Source: Capra hircus | Lineage: Eukaryota; Chordata; Mammalia; Artiodactyla; Bovidae | DNA length: 64,000 bases | NCBI RefSeq assembly: GCF_001704415.2 | Contig: NW_017189517.1 | Coordinates: forward strand, 10,613,167-10,677,166 | Reading direction: 5' to 3' | Shown: positions 1 to 10,500 of the stretch, piece after piece | Layout of the letters: every line of letters begins with the position of its first letter | Position numbering within the stretch: position 1 is the stretch's first letter | Notes under the pieces: model-generated | Seen by the model: the letters and a program-made list of their open reading frames with translations, nothing else | Told to the model about the DNA's origin: nothing | Databases searched by the model: none | Program-made: the position numbers and the translations under genes

Positions 1-52
1 TTGAGTGGCTCTTTAGCTTTTAATTAAGAACATAAAGATTGTTAGTAAAATA

Positions 53-176
53 GGGACTTCCCTGGTAGTCCAGTGTTTAACACTTTGCCTTCCAATGCAG
101 GGGGTCCAGGTTTGATCCCTGTTCAGGGAGCTAAAAATCCCACATGCCTTGTGGCTAAAAAACCAAAACGTAAAAC
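53..176 (+). repeat. CHR-type tRNA-derived SINE
   Basis: It begins gggacttccctggtagtcca and has the box-B-like gtttgatccct and an A-rich tail after gtggct. This is the ruminant/cetartiodactyl CHR pattern. Confidence 0.85.
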
Positions 177-592
177 AGAAGGAATATTGTAACAAATTCA
201 GTAAAGACTTTAAACATGGTCCATGTAAAAAAAAAATGTTTAAAAGAAGATTGTTGGTAAAACAGATTTTCAGGGTTATGGGTCACATATCATGTTAAAT
301 ATGCCTCTGGGTAGTAAGTCCTCAGTCATAGATCTCTAATGCATTGTTCCCATCCTTTTTCTCCTTTTTTCCTCCACTTTTTCCTTTCCAGAATATATCC
401 CGCCCCCTTTGCTTGTTTTTCGGTCAACATCCATATGATTAGTGAACCAAAGTGCTATCATAGACTTTGTTGTAGTGCAGCTTTATTTCTCCTGATTCGA
501 ATTCCTGACTTTGCTTCTGCCTAGTTGTATGTGTGTCAAATTATTTTCTGCCCATCTCTCCCCAATGTATTGTGAGGTATTCTAATTCGGTT

Positions 593-1823
593 CAGTTCAG
601 TTTAGTTGCTTAGTCATGTCTGACTTTTTGCAACCCCATGAACTGCAGCACGCCAGGGTTCCCTGTCCATCACCAACTCCCAGAGCTGGCTCAAACTCAT
701 GTTCATCGAGTTGGTGATGCCATCCAACTATCTCATCCTCTGTCATCCCCTTCTCCTGCCTTCAGTCTTCCCCAGCATCAGGGTCTTTTCTAATGAGTCA
801 GTTCTTCACATCAGGTGGCCAAAGTATTGGAACTTCAGTTTCGGCATCAGTCCTTCCAATGAATATTCAGGATTGATTTCCTTTAGGATTGACTGATTTG
901 ATTTCCTTGCAGTCCAAGGGTCTCTCAAGAATCTTCTCTGACACCACAGTTCAAAAGCATCAATTTTATTTATTTAATCGGTTGTGTGCTCATCCCAACA
1001 AAAGTGTCCTTTTTGGACATCAGTCAGACTGATGCTTTCTTTATGGTCCAACTCTCACATCCATACATGACTACGAGAAAAACTAACTTTGACTATATGG
1101 ACTTTTGTCGGCAAAGTAAATGTCTCTGCTTTTTAATATGCTGTCTAGGTTTGTCATAGCTTTTCTTCCAAAGAGCAAGTGTCTTAATTTTGTGGCTTCA
1201 GTCACCATCTGCAGTGATTTTGGAGCCCAAGAAAATAAAATGTGTCACCGTTTGCATTGTTTCCCCATCTGTTTGCCATGAAGTGATGGGAGCAGATGCC
1301 ATGATCTTTGTTTTTTGAATGTTTTAAGCCAGCATTTTCGCTCTTCTCTTTCACTTTCATCCAGAAGCTCTTTAGTTCCTCTTTACTTTCTGCCATAAGA
1401 GTGATATCATCTGCATATCTGAGGTTATTGATATTTCTGCCTGCAGTCTTAATTCCAGCTTGTGCTTCATTCAGCCTAGCCTTTAGCCTGATGTACTCTG
1501 CATAGAAATTAAATAAGCAGGATGACAATATACAGCCTTGACATACTCCTTTCCCAATTTGGAACCAGTCCATTGTTCCATGTCTGGTTCTAACTGCTGA
1601 TTCTTGACCTGCATACAGGTTTCTCAGGAGGCAGGTAAGGTGGTCTAGTATTCCTATCTCTTTAAGAGTTTTCCATAGTTTGTTGTGATCCACACAGTCA
1701 AAGGTTTTAGTGTAGTCACTGAAGCAGAAGTAGGTGTTTTTTCTGGAATTCTCTTGCTTTTTCTGTGATCTGGTGAGTGTTGGCAGTTTGATCTCTGGTT
1801 CCTCTGCCTTTTCTAATTAGAAT
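593..1823 (-). mobile_element. BovB (RTE) LINE fragment
   Basis: On the minus strand, 1202-1693 encodes part of a BovB reverse transcriptase with IGKGVCQGCILS and the catalytic box LRYADDITLMAE. The 3' end near 593 ends in the usual BovB tail (gttcagttcagttt on plus). It is 5'-truncated and has frame breaks outside this ORF, so it is dead. Confidence 0.93.
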
Positions 1824-2087
1824 TCTAATTATTTTAAAAAATATGTTACTCCCATCAAAAATCTCAATGGTTTGTCTTAAATTTCTTTAGCTATTAGAAA
1901 TCTAGTTATTATACTTTTATTTTCTGTAGTACAAACTGTCAGTGTTAAAAAAGTGAGTAGGCACATAGGTATGTAAGTAAAATGCTTTCTCTGCCAGAAG
2001 TGAGGAACTGAAAAATAGCTGAGTCTTTTTGGTATATTTACCAAGTCTTTAAAAAGCCACCATCAAATACCTTTTTAAAAATATTTA

Positions 2088-2209
2088 GGGACTTCCCTGG
2101 CAGTCCAGTGGTTGGGATACTGCACTCTCACTGCCCAGGCTGTGGGTTTAATCTGTGTTCAGGGAACCAAGATCCCACAAGCTGCATGGTTAGGCCCACA
2201 AAAAAAAAG
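2088..2209 (+). repeat. CHR-type SINE
   Basis: It starts gggacttccctggcagtcca, has the gatcccacaagctgcatgg core and ends in an A9 run. Confidence 0.88.
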
Positions 2210-2445
2210 TTTATTTTAAAGTAATAAATATTTAAACCAATAAATATTTAGTTTAAAAAACTTTAGTGTAATTTCCTATTATCCCAGTACTCACTGATAA
2301 CTGAATATTTGCATTTAGATATTTTTAATAAAGTATAATCATAACCTGCTTTTGTTTAGATTCAAAATATATATTTCTTAGGCTAAAAATATTTAGATTG
2401 TTAAAACTGGAAGAGACCTTGGAGATCCAGCCCATTCTGATTACT

Positions 2446-2566
2446 GTGTGTTAGTTGCTCAGTCATGTCTGACCCTTTGCAACCCATAGACTGTAGCCCA
2501 TGGGGCTCCTCTGTCCATGGAATTTTCCAGGCAAGAATACTGGAGTGGGTTGCCATTTCCTCCTCC
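2446..2566 (-). repeat. Bov-A SINE with target-site duplication
   Basis: Reverse complement of the Bov-A body (ggaaatggcaacccactcca form). It is flanked by the duplication attctgattactg at 2433-2445 and 2568-2580. Confidence 0.92.
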
Positions 2567-3076
2567 AATTCTGATTACTGTCTTACTACAGTTTTTAGTA
2601 TGGGTGAGAAAATGCTCTTGTTTATACTCTTATCTTAAAATAATCATGTATAGAGTGTCTTATGTAATCACCTGTAATGGCAAAATCTCTGGCCCTGGTG
2701 ACTTTGTTTAGATTACTTTTTATAAGTGTCCAAGGTTTTGTAATTGCCTATGAAAATCATTCTGAACTATAGTGTGGTTAAAATAGAAATGCTTATTGCA
2801 GACATCAGCTTTGGAGAAGCATCTTATTTTCATCTAGAGAGCTCTGTTGCTTTCACAACGCCTCTCTTTTAGTGGTGGTGCCTCTGAAGTACCAACTCTG
2901 AGATGTTTCTGTCTTGTGTCTGTGATCCATTTCACTAAACATTTCTGTATGGTGTGTAATCCCTGTGATTTCCTAATAAATGACTGATTTTGTTTTTATA
3001 CTGCTAATGGTACATTTCCATCTTGTCAAATTTCTACCTGTGGGGAATTTCACTCTCTGTTCTCATTTATCCACAG

Positions 3077-4587
3077 GCATCCACAGTGTAATCCAGTATG
3101 TAAACATGCCCCTGCTTAGGCCTAGCAGTGATGAATTGAAGAGTGCCATAGTGCCTCCCCAGTCAACAGCGGTGATGCCTTTCCAGGAGAAGGTAGAAAT
3201 ACCTTCCAAGACTAGTGTGGGAGTCGCCCCCAAGGCAAGTGTGGAAGTGCCCCCTGAGGTGAGCGTTGAAGCACTCACCAAGGCAAGCTTGGATGAATCC
3301 CCCCAGGTGAACGTGGAAGCACCCCCTGAAGTGAGTGTGGAAGCGTTCCCGGAGGAGAGCATGAAAAAACACCCCAAGGTGAGTGTGGAAACACTCCTGG
3401 AGGCAAGCATGAAAGAACACCCTGCCGTGAATGTGGATGCACTCCCGGAGGCGAGCATGAAAGAACCCCCCAAGGTGGGCATGGGTGCACTCGCGGAGGA
3501 GAGCATGGAAGAACCCCCCAAGGTGAACGTGGGTGCACTCACGGAGGAGAGCATGGAAGAATCCCCCAAGGTGAGCGTGGAAGCACTTGCGGAGGAGAGC
3601 GTGGAAGAACCCCCCAAGGTGAGTGTGGGTGCACTCGCGGAGGAGAGCATGAAAGAACACCCTGCCGTGAATGTGGATGCACTCCCGGAGGCGAGCATGA
3701 AAGACCACCCCAAGGTGAGTGTGGATGCACTCCCGGAGGCGAGCATGAAAGAACACCCCAAGGTGAGCGTGGATGCACTCCCGGAGGAGAGCATGAAAGA
3801 ACACCCCAAGGTGAGCGTGGATGTACTCGCGGAGGAGAGCATGGAAGAATCCCCCAAGGTGAGCGTGGAAGCACTCGCGGAGGAGAGCATGAAAGAACCC
3901 CCCAAGGTGAGCGTGGGTGCACTCGCAGAGGAGAGCATGAAAGAACACCCCAAGGTGAGCGTGGATGCACTCCCGGAGGAGAGCATGAAAGCACCCTCCA
4001 AGGTGAGCGTGGACGTACTCGCGGAGGAGAGCATGAAAGCACCCTCCAAGGTGAGCGTGGACGTACTCGCGGAGGAGAGCATGAAAGAACCCCCCAAGGT
4101 GAGCGTGGGTGCTCTCCCAGAGGAGAGCATGGAAGCACCCCCCAAGGTGAGTGTGGAAGCATTACCAGAAGTGAATATGGAAGGACCCTCTGCAAATGTG
4201 GAAACATCACCTGAGACAAGTGAGGACTTATCCTTTGAAGCACATGTGGATCCATCCCTGGAGGTGAGCATGGACTCATCCCCAGATGTGAGTGTGAACC
4301 CATCTCCTGAAGTGAGCATGGACTCGTCCCAGGAGGTGAGCACGGAAGCATCATCTGAGGCTAGTGTGGACATATCTCCCGAGGCGAGCATGGAAACACT
4401 CCCTGAGGAGAGTGTGGAAACATCCCCCGAGGAGAGTGTAGAAGCATTCTCAGAGGCAAGCATGGATGCACTCCCAGAGGAGAATGTGGAGGTGCTCCCC
4501 AAGGAGACCACGAAAGGGCCTTCTGAGGCAAGTGTGGAGGTGCCCCTGGAGACCTCCCCCGAGGTGACCGTGGAAATATCTTCCAAG
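3077..4587 (+). CDS. MAP7D3: MAP7D3 repeat exon (about 504 codons)
   Basis: The acceptor is a pyrimidine-rich stretch ending ccacag at 3076, and the donor is AAG|gtaaag at 4587/4588 (phase 0). A second ccacag ending at 3086 is a possible alternative acceptor. The exon opens with a unique segment (HSVIQYVNMPLLRPSSDELK), then becomes almost wholly repetitive: loosely conserved units of about 8-11 residues, seventeen exact 16-residue units, then an 8-residue series such as PEASMETL PEESVETS PEESVEAF. Composition is Glu/Ser/Pro/Val-rich with no hydrophobic segment, so it is probably a disordered acidic spacer before the MAP7 coiled coil. The frame running upstream to an apparent Met at 2980 is intronic and is not the protein start. 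Confidence 0.85.
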
Positions 4588-7500
4588 GTAAAGTGAAAGA
4601 TTTTCCACAGGTTCGACAAGTGCCTTTCATTGACAGATTTTCTATTAAAATCTATTATTTTTTGTTGTATAGATGATGATGGGTCAGAGTTCACAACATA
4701 CAGCATTCTATGATAAAATATATTCACTTTAATGATTTAAAATTATCTGATACTCATTGTCTCAGAGTTTCCCCCTAAAGCTGGAATAATAGATAATTTT
4801 TAATAGAAGGGATAAAATATAGTGGTTTATATGAATTATGTTTCTAAACTCTGAAAGAATGTTTTGAGAACTATCGCAGAGCTCAATTAGGATTTACAAA
4901 TAAAATTAAGTTTTGAAGTAAAAGAATCCTTTTAAATTATTTCTATGACCTGTTTGAATTGTACAATATAAAATGTTAGTCTGGAAGAATGAATGTCTGT
5001 ACCTAAGTCTCATGCATGAAAGGAGAATTGGGATTTTTAGGAGCATTTTATTCAGAATTTTTTTCTTTCAAAAGGGCAGCCGCAAAAGGTAATACTAGTA
5101 ACTTTTTTATATGATCGTATTGATTTGTTCAGAAATCAGAAATGGACGAACAGCCCTCAAACCCTATTACCAAGAAGCGTGTACCACCATCGCAGATACC
5201 GTGTTATAGATGGTCGTCATCTCCTACAAGAAGGTGGTGTCCACCATCTCCCACCAGTGCTAGGTAAGTAGCTTATTTGCAGCTATTCCTGATATATGTT
5301 TTACCAGGATAAACCTCGCATCAGTGTTTCATAAATAATGTAGTATACATGGTAACAAATATAAAGGGAAAAGCCTTTAAAAATGAATTTACCTTTTCTC
5401 TATTATAAAATATCATATCATGATGTCAAGACATTATAGTGTGTGAAATGGTACAGTAAAAATCAACACATATGTTATAAAGTCATACCAGACTTCCTCC
5501 ATTAACTGTTTTTTTTCCCAGTAGGCAAATTCAAAAGAATTGCCCCTCATCACCTTCACCTGGCACGTCAAAACAATCGACACAGTTTTGTTTTTCCTAT
5601 AAAGTAATTCCTACGCAGCGTACCGTATTTGCACAAAATGCATTAGGTACTATGGGAATGAAAAGCAAAGCCGTTTCTAACACCATTAACAACTCTGAGG
5701 CTGCAAGCCAAAAGGATATGATCTGTGAAGGTGAGTTCCTTCACTAACAAGTTCATTTCAGCAACCAGAAAATCTCAAGGTAGTTTGGGAACTGTCATTG
5801 TTATTTTATTCCCCAGTGCAAAGAACTATAGGAAGCAAACTTTCATTAAAGAGCATTGCACCAGTCACACTGGCACAATGCTTGTTTTTTCTTGCCGCAA
5901 CTTCTGATTTAGCCCCATTTTTGGAACTGATGTTTAGTGTATACAGATGGGTTGGATGAATGTCATGGTCTAGGTGGTCCCTGCAGTTCCTTCCAGCTCT
6001 GACAGTGGATGGCCCTTAGGTATTTTCCATCCTTGGAGACAGCGCATCCAGCCATTTGTGGCTGAGCAGGTTTCCATCAGGAGCTGTAGGGTAGTTCTTA
6101 TGCATAGAGCATAACATGTGTCAGGTCAGTATGTGGGTTACAAAAAATACCATACTGGTTTTTTGACCATCACATGCATTCTTTTTTTTTAATTGAAGTG
6201 TAGTCGATTTAAAATTTTATGTTACTTTATGGTGAACAGCAAAAAGATTCAGATACACATATATAGATATTCTTTTTCATATTCTTTTCTATTATAGGTT
6301 ATTATAAGATACTAAATATAATTCCCTATGCTTATGCTCAGTCCAAATGAGGTATAAAACTTTTATTTTTCTTTTTTGGCCATGCTGCACAGCTTGGGGG
6401 ATCTTAGTTCCCCAACCAGAGAGTGAACCCAGCAGTGAAAGCAAGCAGTCAAGTAGGACCTTACTGTTTATTTTGTATGTAGTAGGGTGTATCTGCTAAT
6501 CCCGAACTCCTAATTTATCCCTTCCCCTCTGCCTTCCCCTTTGGTAACCATAAGTTTGTTTTCTATGTCTGGGAGTCTGTTTCTGTTTCTTTTTTTAATT
6601 GAAATATAATTGATTTATAAGAATTTTCCACAGTTTGTTGTGATCCAGACAGTCAAAGGTTTTAGCATGGTCAATGAAGCAGAAGTAGGTGTTTTTCTGG
6701 AATTTCCTTGCTTTTTCTATGATCCACCTGCATTGCTTAATTTTAAATACACTCATGAATTTTGCTTTTTGAAGGAATTACACAGTGAATTCTTTGTAAC
6801 AGAAACAGTCTTTTTATTACGGTTTATTTATTCCTGATTTCTTAAAATCCTCATTTTCATATATAGTTTATTTAAAACAAATTTGTCACATGAACTCCAT
6901 GTGGTCGCCTTATTTTACTGATAGTCTTGGTTTCTTTGGTTATCCACAGTTAGCCACTTTATGATCAACCAAATATATTAACATATTGTTATCAACACTT
7001 AGTGAAATAATATTTATTTAATAAAAATGATGCACAATTTTCAGAATGTATGCTGAATATATTTTTGTTTAATTGACTTAAGATTTGTACACTTTAGGGA
7101 ATTCCCTGGCAGTCTAGTGCTTAAAGACTCGGTGCTTTCACTGCTGGGTTCATCCCCTGGTTGGGGAACTAAGATCCCCCAAGCTGTGTACCATGGCCAA
7201 AAAAGAAAAAAAAGAAGATTTATACCTCATTTGGACTGAGTATAAGCTTATCTTCCTCCATATTCAGTATATCTTAATCTTTTTTTCCATAGAGGTAATT
7301 TAGTCAGGTATCTCAAAACAGCTAAACCAAAACAGGAACACATTATTTCTTTTGGGGACAAGTAGTTGTTAAAAGTTAACAAAATGGTACTTCTGTTGGT
7401 GGCTTGGGTTGGCCATGAGGGCATAGGAATTGGGCTTTTGAACAAAAGCTGTTACATAAATCACTTATAGTTTATTTATACATTTTATATCATGGACATA

Positions 7501-10500
7501 CTGTTGTTGGGTTTTTTTTAAAACATTGTACATTGTCTTGCACCTCTTTGTTGGACATAGAGGCAGTAAGTTCCCTAAACTTAACTGTTTTGCATGTTAA
7601 TTTAAACTAGAGTCTGGTAATAAAGGCACACCAGGACCTAAGAATGCTGAGGAGGCAACAAAAATTTTGGCAGAAAAACGACGCCTTGCTCGTGAGCAAA
7701 AAGAAAAAGAAGAAAGACTACAAAAAGAGATGGAACAAAGGTTGGCACAGAATCATCCTTTCTATACAGTAAATCTTGGTTGGGACCCCAATTCTGAAAG
7801 TCATACTTTATCTTTAAGTTAGATGTATATAAATTCTCAAGGAGAGCTGACTTTTTCTTCAATGTGAATCAACGTGGGGAACGTTTCAAGCAGACAGGAC
7901 GCTAGTGTAGATGAGTATGTGTTCCTTTTTAGTCTCCATGTGTCACGTGCTCTTGAGGTGTGCTGTAAAGATGCAGAAAGAGATCTGCCTTCACGTTAAG
8001 GGCCTCGCTCTCAGAGTAGCACCTGAGTGATCACCCAAGACTTTCTATTGGCATTCACTGGTGTCAGCCCCTTTCTTTATTTCAAACGTCCTTTATAACT
8101 TTAGAATTTGTAAACCTGTTTATGAATAAGTTGCATGCATCATGACCCTTTCCTCCTAAATACTTCCCTGTATACTTTCTAAGAAGAAAAGCATTCTCTG
8201 ATGTAACCAGGGTATTAATAACTAAAATCAGGAAATTTATTATTTTATTTTCTAATCCAGGGTCAACATACAATTCAGTTTGCTGTTTGTCCCAGTGACA
8301 GTCTTCTTTTTAAAGGTTTTTTAAATGACAATTCTTTCTTAAAAGTTAACATGTGTGTGTAATAGGAAACTAAAAAACACAAGAAGCAAAAAACAAAGTC
8401 ATCCATAATCACAAGCAGTTTACCTTTTGATGTGTCCTTCTGCCAGTGACATTCTTTACATAATCTTTTCAGTTCAGAATTCAGTCCTTAAACAGTTCAT
8501 AAAAAATAACATATACACACACATAGAGATAGTAACTGGTAAAGCAACTTTGCTTGAAACTTTTTTGTAAGTTTGAAATGAAAAAGTTATCCCCCAAAGT
8601 TTGTAAACTTGGAAAAGATACTTCCTTATGTTTTACTGGGTTTCCAATGACCTGTGGGCTGCAAATGTCATATACAGTTGTGGGCTACTTCAGTCTAAAG
8701 GTTTCTTGATCTTTGATCTTGAAGTCCATTTGATTTGGGTCCCTGTAATGTAAACCTCTGTCCACAACCTGCAAAGAATAATAACTGACGTTGTTTTTAA
8801 CTATTATTTTTGAATCACAATCATATCCTTTCCATGTACCTTATATGGGTTTGGGAGAAAGGAAGAGACATTTTGAATAGCAAAAAACCCTATAACTTAA
8901 AGAATATTATTTATGAGTTCATGTAAACAGAGCTAGTTTCACATTTTAAAAGCCCTGAATACCAGTCATTTTGATTGAACTTTCCTCCTCTGAGCACCAC
9001 CAGACCCTTCTGTAAATTCCCTCTCTCACACCCCCATGTGAGATCAGGTGTGAGCATACATCTAGCACAGTTAAGGAGTGGTTATATGTGTGTGCGTATG
9101 TGCGCATTTGTATTTTAAGATGCAAAGTAGCCCACTACTTGATAAAAATCTTTTTCTTCTCCTAAGGGCTAGTTCCCCCTATTTAAATAGGTGAAATTAT
9201 GCACATCCTGTGGAATAACAAAATGTAGGGAATCTGGTGTAAATATAAATTGTATTACTATACACAAGCAGCTTCACTATAAAACTGCACATAAAAAGAA
9301 TTATTCTTTAATTTCATTTTCATCAGGAAAATAAAAGATGTAGCAAAGAAAGTGGATGAAGGTCAAGAAGACGAGTTTTCAAAATTTGGAGATGGGCAAC
9401 AACCAAAGGAGATGAAGAAGAAAGAAAGTCAGGAACAAGAAGACCAAAAAGTCGAACTCCAGGTTTGCTGGCTCTCCTTGAGAACCAGATTGTAAAATTC
9501 AATAAAAACCCAAAGCAAAAGTCTGTTTATCCAAGAAAGAAAATGACCAGATGCTGCATGCTCTGGTTGCATTTTTACCTTACAGTCTAGCTTTTACCCA
9601 GTGTTGCTGTCAGTCCTCCATTACCATTAGCAGAATCCTGGAATGTTTTCCAGGTGAAACGAAAGCAGCAAATTACAGATTAGCAGTCCTCTAGTTTATC
9701 TACATAAATAATATTACAGGTTGGCATCAAGAAATCCACATTGCTCACAGAGATTAAATATCCTGTGTGATATTTCCTAATCCTGCATTTGGTGACATAC
9801 CTGCACCACCCCCCTAACAGATCAGTTGAAAATTATGAATGCCTCAGCAATTCACCAATTAGAATGTCTCACTAGTGTAAGTTAAACCACCTAGTAAATA
9901 AATCCCAAAACTGAGCTCAGACAATATTCAGCATAAATTATTATTATAGCCTAATTTATATAACAGTTTTAGTGTATCACTTATCAAAATCAGCTATATG
10001 TTTCATAAATGACTGTGCATTTGCATTCCTTGAGAAAGTATCTGTAAGAATCCTCTTGGTGCTTTTGAAGTATAAGACTTGGCTCCTGGTACCTGTGTCA
10101 GTGGAAGACTACACAGTCACATATTTCAAAATGATAGTGGTCTGACAACCTTGAGGTCCTGAAGGGGATTAACATGCCTTCTAAATCTCTAGCCATAATA
10201 GTTAGCCTAGTTCTGTACATTTTTGCTAACACTTTGAAAACTGATGATCCATGAATGTTATATATATGAGTACTCTCAATCCAAAGGTTACATTTTATTT
10301 TGGGTAACATCTTACTGTTGCACTGTTGTCATTCAGATATATTGACAGTCAATGATATTTTTATACAAATTTCCTAGAAAAGTGACGCCAAAATAAAAGC
10401 TCAGGAGGAGGCTGACAAACGCAAGAAGGAGCATGAGAGGATTATGTTACAGAATCTGCAGGAGAGATTAGAAAGAAAAAAGGTATGCCTACTCTCTGTT

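Larger units (their letters stand above)
1..3076. other. MAP7D3 intron (left end open)
   Basis: It holds a CHR-type SINE at each of 53-176 and 2088-2209, a BovB copy at 593-1823 and a Bov-A SINE at 2446-2566. The rest is AT-rich with no exon I can support. Confidence 0.7.

Noticed and set aside
392..524. Possible extra MAP7D3 exon after a very strong acceptor at 390-391
   Set aside because: Open in one frame to 521 but there is no donor before the stop, and the only good donor (gtatgt at 527) follows stops in all three frames. It could be a decayed exon.
1202..1693. Reverse-transcriptase frame as a host gene
   Set aside because: It matches BovB LINE text repeated at 20.6-21.7 and 36.9-37.9 kb and is truncated.
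2980..3076. ATG at 2980 as the start of the repeat protein
   Set aside because: A good acceptor at 3076 and the split first codon show that the upstream part is intron read-through.
3063..4727. Minus-strand open frame of 554 codons opposite the MAP7D3 repeat exon, plus several shorter frames in other phases
   Set aside because: A 48-nt period with no indel keeps any frame open once one unit lacks a stop. The sense frame has splice sites, phase continuity and family homology; the antisense frames have none.
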